NCBI GenBank assembly: GCA_038057515.1
Contig: JBBUDB010000044.1
Span: forward strand, 1 to 14,641
Reading direction: 5' to 3'
DNA: 14,641 bases
From: DATJQA01 sp038057515
GTDB taxonomy: Bacteria; Patescibacteriota; Minisyncoccia; UBA6257; 2-01-FULL-56-20
The stretch's first letter is position 1, and each line of letters opens with the position of its first letter. This document shows positions 6,596 to 12,024 of the stretch, one piece after another. The notes below the pieces were generated by a model. That model was not told the DNA's origin, did not search any database, and saw nothing but the letters and a program-made list of their open reading frames with translations. A program made the translations under genes and the position numbers.

Positions 6596-6627
6596 CTATG
6601 TGAAAAAAATATCTGTGTAAAACAAAA

Positions 6628-6647
6628 CGTGCTTTGATTATAGCACG
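6628..6647 (-). promoter_or_regulatory. Promoter of the Kef operon with an overlapping inverted repeat
   Basis: Minus-strand TGCTATAAT (TATAAT at 6637-6642) is a consensus extended -10 box; no -35 is recognisable. The inverted repeat CGTGCT (6628-6633) / AGCACG (6642-6647) spans the -10 box and the expected start near 6630, where a repressor could bind. The leader would be about 35 bases and lacks a Shine-Dalgarno. Confidence 0.6.
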
Positions 6648-6663
6648 CAAGGGGCGTACCCAT

Positions 6664-6790
6664 GCTAGTAAGTTAGTTGCCTAGAGACTAGTGGATTAGC
6701 GATTAGTAGGTTAAAGAATAGTCGGGATATTTTTAGTCCCTAATTCGCTAGTCACTAACCATCCAGGCACTAGCTTTCTAGTCAGCTAGT
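6664..6790. repeat. CTAG/TAG-rich tract between the Kef operon and nfo
   Basis: Seven CTAG tetramers (6665, 6681, 6688, 6748, 6770, 6778, 6786) and many TTAGT/ATTAG variants lie in about 125 bases. The two halves are imperfect inverted copies: GACTAGTGGATTAGCGATTA on the left compares with GACTAGCGAATTAGGGACTA read from the right. The tract runs into the last codons of nfo, whose TAG stop belongs to CTAGCTGACTAG on the minus strand. It resembles the array upstream of uvrB. Confidence 0.65.
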
Positions 6791-7635
6791 TTTCTAAGAA
6801 TATCCACGTTCTTCTTGTCCGGTCCCTCGTTCGCGAATCCGGGTACTTCAAGGAGGAAGGGAATCTTCCGGAATTCTGAATTGGCCAGCAAATTTTTGAA
6901 TCCATCGAGGCCAATGTGCCCCGCGCCGATATTTTCGTGCCGGTCATGTTTCGAGTTCCAGGCCGTTTTGCTGTCGTTCGCGTGAATGGCCATTAATCTT
7001 TTCCAGCCGATCGTCCGTTTTACCTCGACAGCGAGGCGCGCAACCTCATCCTTGCCGTAATCATTCACCATTCCCGATTCAAAAGAATGGGCGGTGTCGA
7101 GACACACGCCGACGCGGCGAGAATCAATAAGGCGGATAAGTTCCGCGATCTCCGCAAGATTCTTGCCGATCTTCTCTCCGCCGCCGGCGGAATTTTCGAT
7201 GATGAGCGCGCTTTTTCCGACCGCCTGCCGCAGTGCCTGCTTTGCGCCCGCGGCCGCGAGCTCCATTGAGCGCGCCTGAAAGAGTCCGCCCACGCCCGAA
7301 CCGACGTGAACGATCACGCCCTTGGCCCGAATCATGTTCGCGATCTTCAGGTGCCCGGCAAGCGCCGCGACCGACCGCCGCCACATTCCCCGATCCTCGC
7401 TCGCGAGGTTGATGAGATAAGGCGCGTGAAGAAAGACGCCCTTGAGGCCGGAGCTGGCGAACGCCTTCCGAAAGGCATTCGCGTCCTTGACACTTGGCAA
7501 GCGCACCTCCCACTGCCGCGGCGAGGAGCCGAAGATCTGAATGGCGTCGGCGCCGATGTGGCGGGCAAGGAGAACGGCGTTCGGCAGTCCTCCTGCCGTA
7601 GAAACATGAGCGCCGATAATGGGATGCTTAGCCAT
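6778..7635 (-). CDS. nfo: Endonuclease IV (deoxyribonuclease IV, Nfo)
   Basis: Zn-dependent AP endonuclease of base-excision repair; it cuts 5' of abasic sites and removes blocked 3' ends. The 285-residue protein is full length for the family, a TIM barrel of the AP endonuclease 2 superfamily. The start is GAHVSTAGGL. The metal ligands are all readable: His70 (HAPYLIN), His110 (IVHVGS), Glu147 (IIENSAGGG), Asp180 and His183 (CLDTAHSFESG), His218 (HANDSK), Asp231 and His233 (KHDRHENIGAGHIG) and Glu263 (LLEVPG). The ATG at 7635 has no Shine-Dalgarno, but a TGATAACAT box ends seven bases before it. The last codons and the stop lie in a CTAG-rich repeat, so the C-terminus may have been reshaped by it. 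Confidence 0.97.
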   Translation of the reverse strand: MAKHPIIGAHVSTAGGLPNAVLLARHIGADAIQIFGSSPRQWEVRLPSVKDANAFRKAFASSGLKGVFLHAPYLINLASEDRGMWRRSVAALAGHLKIANMIRAKGVIVHVGSGVGGLFQARSMELAAAGAKQALRQAVGKSALIIENSAGGGEKIGKNLAEIAELIRLIDSRRVGVCLDTAHSFESGMVNDYGKDEVARLAVEVKRTIGWKRLMAIHANDSKTAWNSKHDRHENIGAGHIGLDGFKNLLANSEFRKIPFLLEVPGFANEGPDKKNVDILRKLAD

Positions 7636-7642
7636 CGTTATT

Positions 7643-7651
7643 ATGTTATCA
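7643..7651 (-). promoter_or_regulatory. Possible extended -10 box of nfo
   Basis: Minus-strand TGATAACAT (TG-n-TAACAT) ends seven bases before the nfo ATG, which would put transcription start on the start codon. An overlapping CATAAT (7640-7645) is an alternative, four bases from the ATG. No -35 and no Shine-Dalgarno are seen. Confidence 0.35.
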
Positions 7652-7669
7652 CGCCTAAAAATTAGTATG

Positions 7670-7711
7670 AAAATTGTTCGGGCCCCGGACGCGATGAAGC
7701 GTACGGGGCCC
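7670..7711 (-). terminator. Intrinsic terminator of the 7730-8584 gene
   Basis: GGGCCCCG (7680-7687) and CGGGGCCC (7704-7711) form an 8-bp stem, continued by ACGC/GCGT around the loop GATGAA. On the minus strand it is followed by GAACAATTTTC. It lies 18 bases past the stop codon. Confidence 0.8.
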
Positions 7712-7729
7712 TTGTCGAGATGTTGTGGT

Positions 7730-8584
7730 CTACGCCGAAGGCGTGGCGTCGGGACGCCGACGCCTGACCCTCGGAAGCGGTTTGATGCGGAGCGCCGCGC
7801 CGCCGATGAAGATGGTCATCCTCCCGTCGCGCTCGGTCTCGACCGACGCGCCCGCCGGGAGGAAAACCCGGCTCGGGCCGATGGTGAAGCTGACGCTCGG
7901 CGCGGGTGGCGCAAGAGGGGGAGCGGGCAACGGAAGGGTCGCACTCGCCCGTTCCGCGGGCACGACCGCGGGAGGCGTGACGGTGGTGGTCGGCGCGGGC
8001 GCCGGAGGCGAACAGGAACCCCTCGTCGAGCGCCAAAGCGACCGCAACGCCGCGCCGCCCGCAATGATGATCGCCGCGAGGAGAGCGAGTCCCAGCAAGG
8101 CGAGGATTAGCCATCCCAACGCCTTCGCCAGAGCTCCGACCCCGTGCCAGAACCCGGCCCACCGACTCTGAAGCGGCGCATCGGAAAACGTCTCGGGAAG
8201 CGTTCCGCCACCCGCCGCGCTAGTCGCGGGACAGGCAGGGCAAACCGGAAGCGAGCCCAATCGGTTGCCGCAGTCGGCCTTGTAGATAGGGTTGCCGCTC
8301 TCGTCGGCGAGGACGAGCGTCCCCGTCGCGAGCGTCTCCAAGACGTACCGACCGCCCTCCACCTTGCGATGGAAGTTGTATCCCGTCCACGGCTCCGAGA
8401 GCCGGACGGGGTGGAGGCCGAAGTCGGCCTGCTCACCGATCGTGAGCGGCCGACTGAACTCGGGGTAGCTCCCGAGACGGACCCCATCCGGAATCGCCTT
8501 TTCGGCCAAAGGGGCCGCGAAGGCCACGGAACCGGCCACGAGGAACGCGAGAACGAGAACCGCCATCAAGAAACGGCGCATCAT
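7730..8584 (-). CDS. Exported/membrane hypothetical protein with Pro-rich linker
   Basis: A 284-residue protein I do not recognise. It opens with a typical signal peptide (MMRRFLMAVLVLAFLVAGSV, then AFAAP). An extracytoplasmic domain of about 100 residues follows, with SYPEFSRPLTIGEQADFG, YVLETLATGTLVLADESGN and a Cys cluster (DCGNRL, PVCPACP). A single transmembrane helix (ALGWLILALLGLALLAAIII) comes next, then a Pro/Ala-rich linker and a basic C-terminus, probably in the cytoplasm. The gene is well framed: a consensus promoter and a structured leader upstream, AAGGAG six bases before the ATG at 8584, and a strong terminator downstream. A second ATG at 8581 is equally possible. It is transcribed divergently from a secreted 3D-domain gene, hinting at an envelope role. 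Confidence 0.85.
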   Translation of the reverse strand: MMRRFLMAVLVLAFLVAGSVAFAAPLAEKAIPDGVRLGSYPEFSRPLTIGEQADFGLHPVRLSEPWTGYNFHRKVEGGRYVLETLATGTLVLADESGNPIYKADCGNRLGSLPVCPACPATSAAGGGTLPETFSDAPLQSRWAGFWHGVGALAKALGWLILALLGLALLAAIIIAGGAALRSLWRSTRGSCSPPAPAPTTTVTPPAVVPAERASATLPLPAPPLAPPAPSVSFTIGPSRVFLPAGASVETERDGRMTIFIGGAALRIKPLPRVRRRRPDATPSA

Positions 8585-8590
8585 GCACCT

Positions 8591-8616
8591 CTCCTTCTGC
8601 CCGCGCTTTCGCGGGC
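8591..8616 (-). promoter_or_regulatory. GC hairpin plus Shine-Dalgarno of the 8584 gene
   Basis: Minus-strand GCCCGCG-AAAG-CGCGGGC (8599-8616) is followed after AG by AAGGAG (8591-8596), six bases from the ATG. The same layout (7-bp stem, 4-base loop, AGA, purine-rich Shine-Dalgarno) precedes the 9780 gene. Confidence 0.75.
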
Positions 8617-8641
8617 GTAAACCAAACTAACAAAGAGCGAT

Positions 8642-8722
8642 AAAGTAAAAGTCCGGAGAACTGGGGCGTTAATGTCGATTGAGTTTGAAAGAACTCCGCC
8701 CCAGTTCTCCGGGCCCTACTTT
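8642..8722 (-). ncRNA. Structured 5' leader with a perfect 16-bp stem
   Basis: CCGGAGAACTGGGGCG (8653-8668) and its exact complement (8697-8712) enclose a 28-base loop, which itself can form GAGTT/AACTC on the minus strand. Outer AAAGTA/TACTTT (8642-8647 and 8717-8722) lengthens the stem. It begins within a few bases of the predicted start of the minus transcript, about 60 bases before the Shine-Dalgarno hairpin. The downstream side reads ACTTTTACTTT on the minus strand, so it could act as an attenuator or as a 5' stabiliser. I cannot match it to a known riboswitch. Confidence 0.5.
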
Positions 8723-8730
8723 CAGGCTCA

Positions 8731-8759
8731 ATTATATATCATTATTAATATAATGTCAA
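8731..8759 (-). promoter_or_regulatory. Perfect-consensus sigma-70-type promoter for the 8584 gene
   Basis: On the minus strand TTGACA (8754-8759) and TATAAT (8731-8736) are both exact consensus and separated by exactly 17 A/T-rich bases. Transcription should start near 8724, leaving a leader of about 140 bases that contains the 16-bp stem. Confidence 0.88.
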
Positions 8760-8782
8760 ATTTAGGGGTCTTTCGGCCTCTT

Positions 8783-8833
8783 GACACGATAAATGTTTAG
8801 TGTCTTGACAAGGTTTGTCCTTCATGCTAGGAT
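8783..8833 (+). promoter_or_regulatory. Promoter of the 3D-domain gene, with upstream inverted repeat
   Basis: TTGACA (8805-8810), a 17-base spacer and TGC-TAGGAT (-10 at 8828-8833) make a strong promoter with an extended -10, starting near 8840. Just upstream, GACAC (8783-8787) and GTGTC (8800-8804) form an inverted repeat that could be an operator. It faces away from the minus promoter at 8731-8759, with 45 bases between the two -35 boxes. Confidence 0.8.
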
Positions 8834-8851
8834 AAGCACATTCCATAAGAG

Positions 8852-8876
8852 ATGCTCCGCAGGGGGCATTTTTTAT
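8852..8876 (+). terminator. Terminator-like hairpin just after the promoter (attenuator candidate)
   Basis: ATGCTCC (8852-8858) pairs with GGGGCAT (8863-8869) around a 4-base loop, with one G-T pair, followed by six T residues. It sits about 12 bases past the predicted start and about 100 bases before the 3D-domain start codon, so full transcription would need readthrough or an alternative fold. The bases after it (8879-8940) contain CCGGG-CCTTA-CCCGG and AGGTT/AACCT pairs that could take part. Confidence 0.6.
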
Positions 8877-8978
8877 TGGGAAACCGGGCCTTACCCGGGA
8901 TAGGCGAAAGGTTGAATAAACCAATAACCTCAAAAAAAGTAAGTGTTTTGGCTGGAAACGGCTAAAAACCAAAACCCC

Positions 8979-9416
8979 ATGGTAAAACTCTTCGTCATGA
9001 CGGTCCTCATGGTTTCGGGTCTTTACCCGGTGCCCGTGGGCGTCACGAAAGCGGACTTCCCCGCCCAAGGCGGGTCCGCCTCCGGCGGAGAACTTCGAAT
9101 CGCGGCGGAAGCCAAGTCGGAGGTCGACCAGGCCTGGAAGGTCTGGGTGACGGCCTATTCGAGTTCTGAAGACGAAACCGACTCGACGCCCTTCACCACG
9201 GCTCTCGGCACCCAAGTTCGGGACGGCATTATCGCCACGAACATGCTCCCCTTTGGCACGAAGGTTAAAATTCCGGCTCTTTTCGGAAACAAGATCTTCG
9301 TGGTCGAAGATCGCATGCACCGCCGCAAGACCAACTTCGTGGACGTTTGGATGGATAGCAAAGAGAAAGCGATAAAGTTCGGCTCGAACTACACCGAAAT
9401 AATTATCTTGAAGTAG
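8979..9416 (+). CDS. Secreted 3D-domain protein (YabE/RpfB-type wall hydrolase domain)
   Basis: From ATG 8979 the product has 145 residues: a short signal peptide (MVKLFVMTVLMVSGLY), a Gly/Ser-rich linker (PAQGGSASGG, residues 28-37) and a C-terminal 3D domain from about residue 54. The domain shows VTAYSSSEDETDS, LPFGTKVKIP, VVEDRM and FVDVWMDSKEKAIKFG. Asp111, Asp122 and Asp126 are candidates for the three conserved aspartates that name the family. 3D domains resemble the MltA catalytic barrel and occur in peptidoglycan-cleaving proteins. An in-frame GTG at 8943 would add 12 residues. Neither start has a clear Shine-Dalgarno; a GTTTTGG/CCAAAAC hairpin (8945-8975) lies just before the ATG. 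The linker is encoded by two tandem GC palindromes. Confidence 0.88.
   Translation: MVKLFVMTVLMVSGLYPVPVGVTKADFPAQGGSASGGELRIAAEAKSEVDQAWKVWVTAYSSSEDETDSTPFTTALGTQVRDGIIATNMLPFGTKVKIPALFGNKIFVVEDRMHRRKTNFVDVWMDSKEKAIKFGSNYTEIIILK
9060..9089. repeat. Two tandem GC mini-palindromes inside the 3D gene
   Basis: CCCGCC-CAA-GGCGGG (9060-9074) is followed directly by TCCGCC-TCC-GGCGGA (9075-9089), two 6-bp stems with 3-base loops. Together they cover exactly ten codons (28-37), encoding PAQGGSASGG between the signal peptide and the domain. The length is a multiple of three, as expected for a tolerated insertion. Confidence 0.75.
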
Positions 9417-9433
9417 ACATCGAGCTAGTGAAC

Positions 9434-9471
9434 AAAACAAAAACCCCCGCCTCTCGGCGGGCTTTTGTTTT
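9434..9471 (+). terminator. Intrinsic terminator of the 3D-domain gene
   Basis: CCCGCC-TCTC-GGCGGG with flanking A-rich and T-rich arms (AACAAAAA before, CTTTTGTTTT after) lies 20 bases past the stop codon. The symmetry could let it work in both directions. Confidence 0.88.
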
Positions 9472-9479
9472 AGGGTCCT

Positions 9480-9523
9480 AAAAAATTGAGCCGCCCAGCC
9501 AAGCTCAAAAGCTCGGCTGGGCG
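9480..9523 (-). terminator. Intrinsic terminator of the 9544-9780 gene
   Basis: CGCCCAGCC (9492-9500) pairs with GGCTGGGCG (9515-9523), continued by AGCT/AGCT around the loop CAAA. On the minus strand it is followed by GCTCAATTTTTT. It starts 20 bases past the stop codon. Confidence 0.85.
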
Positions 9524-9543
9524 CTATCGATGGGGTACTGTCG

Positions 9544-9780
9544 CTAGAAGAGGTCTGTCTCGCCAGGCGAGAACCAGCTGAGCGCGGGTCTCGTCGGCGG
9601 TTCCGCCCCGGGTGGCGCCGTGAGTGCCGGCGGGAGCGGGTCGAGGTCGCGCCCCAGTCCCAGCACGCGCTCGACGACCGCATCGGTCGCCTTGCTCCCG
9701 CCCGACTTTTTGGCGCGGACACTGCGAACGGTCGCGAGCGCGTCGAACTGACCGACGATACCGAGAACGGAGTCGTTCAT
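9544..9780 (-). CDS. Small hypothetical protein
   Basis: A 78-residue protein with no family I recognise. The N-terminal half (MNDSVLGIVGQFDALATVRS, then a basic VRAKKSGGSK segment) could form helices; the C-terminal third is Pro/Ala-rich (DPLPPALTAPPGAEPPTRPA). There is no signal peptide or membrane helix. It is accepted as a gene because it has a GAGGGGAGG ribosome site a few bases before the ATG, a GC hairpin directly upstream of that site, and a strong terminator 20 bases after the stop. A possible promoter is TTGACG (9848-9853) with TAAAAC 18 bases on, overlapping the end of the sod gene. The start region closely resembles that of the 8584 gene. Confidence 0.65.
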   Translation of the reverse strand: MNDSVLGIVGQFDALATVRSVRAKKSGGSKATDAVVERVLGLGRDLDPLPPALTAPPGAEPPTRPALSWFSPGETDLF

Positions 9781-9786
9781 GGGGCC

Positions 9787-9812
9787 TCCCCTCTGCCGCG
9801 CGAAAGCGCGGC
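9787..9812 (-). promoter_or_regulatory. GC hairpin plus Shine-Dalgarno of the 9780 gene
   Basis: Minus-strand GCCGCGC-TTTC-GCGCGGC (9795-9812) is followed by AGAGGGGAGG, four bases before the ATG at 9780. The layout matches the 8584 gene. Confidence 0.7.
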
Positions 9813-9849
9813 GGCTGGATATAGTTTTATCTCTTTTCCGCCCCGAGCG

Positions 9850-10470
9850 TCAAATGACGAACTCCTTGCCGGTAAAAATCTCCCCCGCCGACACCCAATC
9901 CACCACATTCCACCAGCCTTCCGTGTATTCCGGGCGGCGGTTTTGGTACTTGAGGTAGTAGGCGTGCTCCCAGACGTCGAGGGTCACTATCGGCGTAAGC
10001 CCCGCCGAAACCGGGCTCTCTTGGTTAGTCGTCCACACAAGAGAAAGTTTCCCGCCCGCATCCTTCACGAGCCAGGCCCAGCCGCTCCCGAAGCCGCCGT
10101 TCGCAACTTTCGTGAACTCTTCGCGGAATTTTTGATAGCCGCCGAAGTCTTTCGCGATGGCTTCAGCCAAAGCACCGCCTGGCTCGCCGCGGCCCTCACG
10201 CCCCATTACTGTCCAGAAAAATGAGTGATTGAAGTGTCCCCCGCCGAAGTTCTTGACCGCGCCGCGCACGGCGTCCGGGAGCGCGGCGAGATCGGCGATG
10301 AGCGCCTTGGCGGGTTTATCCTGAAGGTTAGAATATCCGGAGAGCGCCTCGTTCAGTTTATTAACGTAAGTCTGGTGGTGTTTCGACCAGTGGATCTCCA
10401 TCGTCTGCGCGTCAATATACGGCTCGAGAGCGTCGTAGGCGTAATTGAGTTTCGGCAGTTCGTGCTTCAT
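9850..10470 (-). CDS. sodA: Superoxide dismutase, Mn-type of the Fe/Mn family
   Basis: Cytosolic enzyme that converts superoxide to oxygen and hydrogen peroxide. From the ATG at 10470 it has 206 residues, the normal size. Metal ligands are His27 (MEIHWSKHHQTYV), His82 (GGGHFNHSFFW), Asp165 and His169 (LDVWEHAYY). Second-sphere Tyr35 and the GSGWAWLV segment are present. Glycine in the GGGH stretch together with NQESPV in the second domain, supplying Gln150, is the pattern of Mn enzymes rather than Fe enzymes; cambialistic activity cannot be excluded. An upstream TTG frame extension would run through the promoter and is rejected. There is no Shine-Dalgarno. The H2O2 it makes could be handled by the Bcp-type peroxiredoxin encoded nearby. 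Confidence 0.96.
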   Translation of the reverse strand: MKHELPKLNYAYDALEPYIDAQTMEIHWSKHHQTYVNKLNEALSGYSNLQDKPAKALIADLAALPDAVRGAVKNFGGGHFNHSFFWTVMGREGRGEPGGALAEAIAKDFGGYQKFREEFTKVANGGFGSGWAWLVKDAGGKLSLVWTTNQESPVSAGLTPIVTLDVWEHAYYLKYQNRRPEYTEGWWNVVDWVSAGEIFTGKEFVI

Positions 10471-10512
10471 TTGATGATTGGTAAAAGGTTGATGAAAACG
10501 ACGTGTCTCTTG

Positions 10513-10518
10513 ATTATA
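10513..10518 (-). promoter_or_regulatory. -10 box of the superoxide dismutase gene
   Basis: Minus-strand TATAAT (10513-10518) with a weak AATTTA at the -35 distance; start expected near 10506, giving a leader of about 36 bases without a Shine-Dalgarno. Confidence 0.6.
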
Positions 10519-10557
10519 CCGCAAGTGACTCGGGGTAAATTTCTATGCCCGATATGC

Positions 10558-10926
10558 TTACCGCCCTCGCCGTTGATGGAGATATCGATAAACCGCGCTG
10601 GCGCTCGGCCGCATGGTTTTCAGCGGTTTTTGATACACAACGAAGCTAACACCGCGCGGAATGGCTTCCGCTTCATATTCACGAAGGATTGCCTGCTGTT
10701 TCTTACTAAGTCGCGCTCCTTTCAGATGCGCGCATAAATGACCTTTCGCCGGAATATCTTTACGAAAAACTGCTCGGCGGTAGGTAACAACATAGTGGCC
10801 AAGCTTCCGTTCCAGCTCGCTACGCAAAGCACGCATAGCTTCAGGGGCAACGCATAGCTCGCGAATATCAATAGCCGTCCGAATCGCCGCAGGAAGACGA
10901 CGGAATATTTGTCTCATACTATTCAT
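10558..10926 (-). CDS. Hypothetical basic protein
   Basis: A 122-residue protein from the ATG at 10926; an ATG at 10917 (MRQIFRRLP) is an alternative. It is rich in Arg and Ala, with a predicted helical N-terminal half (RTAIDIREL, MRALRSELERKLGHYVV) and the segment KGARLSKKQQAILREYEAEAIPRGVSFVVYQKP. I saw no membrane helix or known motif and cannot assign a family; the basic charge would suit nucleic-acid binding, but that is a guess. TGTTACAAT ends five bases before the ATG and no Shine-Dalgarno is present, suggesting a leaderless message. It ends 40 bases upstream of the sod -10 box. Codon composition is a little less GC-rich than its neighbours. Confidence 0.6.
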   Translation of the reverse strand: MNSMRQIFRRLPAAIRTAIDIRELCVAPEAMRALRSELERKLGHYVVTYRRAVFRKDIPAKGHLCAHLKGARLSKKQQAILREYEAEAIPRGVSFVVYQKPLKTMRPSASAVYRYLHQRRGR

Positions 10927-10931
10927 GCATA

Positions 10932-10940
10932 ATTGTAACA
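10932..10940 (-). promoter_or_regulatory. Extended -10 box of the 10926 gene
   Basis: Minus-strand TGTTACAAT (TG-n-TACAAT) ends five bases before the ATG at 10926. Transcription would start at or one base inside the start codon. No -35 box is evident. Confidence 0.45.
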
Positions 10941-11086
10941 ATTAATCATCAAACAAAGATGGTGCACGCTGGGTTCGGGAAGATTTTCGACCGCTAAAAT
11001 ACTCTCACCATCATTCGCCCATTCGCGCGAATCGTTCCGTCGGCCTGCGGCGCCTAGCGCCATGAATCAGCCGCTAAAACGGACGT

Positions 11087-11114
11087 TTGACATAATCTAT
11101 CACGGTGGCATAAT
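11087..11114 (+). promoter_or_regulatory. Promoter of the 11163 gene
   Basis: TTGACA (11087-11092), a 16-base spacer and CATAAT (11109-11114). Start expected near 11121, about 42 bases before the ATG. A GGCGC-CTA-GCGCC hairpin lies 25-40 bases upstream. Confidence 0.75.
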
Positions 11115-11130
11115 GGAAAACAGAACACTG

Positions 11131-11155
11131 TCCGGCGATTGGCACCGGAAGGAGG
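11131..11155 (+). promoter_or_regulatory. Leader hairpin and Shine-Dalgarno that sets the 11163 start
   Basis: TCCGG (11131-11135) and CCGGA (11145-11149) form a hairpin that runs straight into AAGGAGG (11149-11155). The ATG at 11157 is only one base away and too close; the ATG at 11163 is seven bases away and is the likely start. Confidence 0.65.
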
Positions 11156-11162
11156 AATGGCG

Positions 11163-11462
11163 ATGGCGAGCCGTAACTATGTCGCACGGACCTTCGGGTC
11201 TGTCGAAAAAAAGCTCGTCGGTTCCGTGGATGGCCTCCTGCGCATGGAGCGCAGGAAACGCGAGGGTAATCACAAGGTTACCCACCGCCACGAGCGTCGG
11301 GGCGAGGAGAATCGCATGATCGCGGCGGCGACCGTCGTCGCCCTCGCCATGCGGCCCGTCACCACCACCCCGACCGGCAACAACTTCCAGCCCACCTCGG
11401 CGGCCGTCAGCAATTTCCAGTGCGGCGGCTCGCGGGCCGATTACCGCCTCGCCTTCGCCTAG
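11163..11462 (+). CDS. Small hypothetical protein with consensus expression signals
   Basis: A 99-residue protein that I do not recognise. The N-terminal part is basic (ASRNYVARTFGSVEKKLVGS, then RMERRKREGNHK and HRHERRGEENR). A weakly hydrophobic stretch MIAAATVVALAM follows, then a Thr/Asn-rich tail with one Cys. There is no clear signal peptide. It is called because of a good promoter, a perfect AAGGAGG seven bases before the ATG, and a terminator about 45 bases past the stop; the coding content alone would not be decisive. The antisense frame of similar length lacks such signals. A role in RNA or DNA binding would fit the basic N-terminus, but nothing confirms it. A small structured RNA using the same promoter and terminator is the alternative. 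Confidence 0.6.
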   Translation: MASRNYVARTFGSVEKKLVGSVDGLLRMERRKREGNHKVTHRHERRGEENRMIAAATVVALAMRPVTTTPTGNNFQPTSAAVSNFQCGGSRADYRLAFA

Positions 11463-11468
11463 GTCGCT

Positions 11469-11545
11469 CGTCCGCGTCGTCTGCGGACGGGTTCGTCCAA
11501 ACATCGGCCCCTTCCCGCGCGCGCGAGGAGGGGCCAACTAATTTT
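11469..11545 (+). terminator. Terminator of the 11163 gene
   Basis: A CGTCCGC/GCGGACG hairpin (11469-11489) is followed by GGCCCCT (11506-11512) / AGGGGCC (11529-11535) enclosing CG repeats, then AACTAATTTTT. The second stem is the likely terminator. It ends at the stop of the convergent bcp gene. Confidence 0.7.
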
Positions 11546-12021
11546 TATGTCTTTTCTCCGAGCGCCTCAAGGTCGCGCAACACCTCGGCCGCGTGTTCGC
11601 GGGGCTTCACTTTCTCGTAAATTTTCGCCACCTTGCCCTTGGGGTCTATCAAAAAAGACATTCTCTTCGTGCCGAAATATTCCCGGCCCATGAATTTTTT
11701 CTTGCCCCAAACGCCGTAGGCCGTGACGACTTCCTTCTCGGTATCAGCCAAAAGCGAGAAGGGTAGGTCGTAGGCCTCGGCGAACTTCGCGTGACTTTTG
11801 ACAGAATCGGTGCTCACTCCGAAAACGCGCACATCCAACTTCTCGAACTGCGGCCACTCGTCGCGCACGGCGCAGGCCTCGGCGGTGCATCCCGGCGTCA
11901 TGTCCTTGGGATAAAAATACAAAAGCACCCACTCGCCGCGATAGTCGCGCAAGCGATGCGTTTTGCCGTTCTGATCGGGCAAAGAAAAATCTGGCGCAAG
12001 CGTGCCGTTTTTCATCGTCAT
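11545..12021 (-). CDS. bcp: Thioredoxin-dependent peroxiredoxin, Bcp type
   Basis: Cytosolic AhpC/TSA-family peroxidase that reduces H2O2 and organic peroxides. The 158-residue protein has the thioredoxin fold with APDFSLPDQNGK near the N-terminus and the active-site loop YPKDMTPGCTAEAC. Cys45 is peroxidatic and Cys50 resolving, the five-residue spacing of Bcp/PrxQ enzymes. Conserved VFGVSTDSVKSHAKF and PFSLLAD follow, and the Arg in GTKRMSFLID is expected near the active site. It is the last gene of a four-gene operon, three bases after the Nudix stop. No Shine-Dalgarno is seen, consistent with coupling. The ATG two codons in is a second possible start. It complements the superoxide dismutase encoded 1.1 kb away. 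Confidence 0.95.
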   Translation of the reverse strand: MTMKNGTLAPDFSLPDQNGKTHRLRDYRGEWVLLYFYPKDMTPGCTAEACAVRDEWPQFEKLDVRVFGVSTDSVKSHAKFAEAYDLPFSLLADTEKEVVTAYGVWGKKKFMGREYFGTKRMSFLIDPKGKVAKIYEKVKPREHAAEVLRDLEALGEKT

Positions 12022-12024
12022 ATA

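Noticed and set aside
8840..8978. c-di-AMP (ydaO-type) riboswitch before the 3D gene
   Set aside because: Some core-like words (GGGAAACCGGG, GGTTGAAT) are present, but I could not lay out the expected pseudoknotted fold; left as an unnamed leader.
8745..9722. 325-residue minus-strand frame over the 3D gene
   Set aside because: It crosses two promoters, two terminators and the 3D-domain gene, and has no ribosome site or known domain.
10471..10524. N-terminal extension of superoxide dismutase from an upstream TTG
   Set aside because: The extension overlaps the TATAAT box, and the ATG at 10470 gives the normal family N-terminus.
11021..11032. 12-bp palindrome ATTCGCGCGAAT upstream of the 11163 promoter
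   Set aside because: Short, single, 55 bases upstream of the -35 box; could easily be chance.
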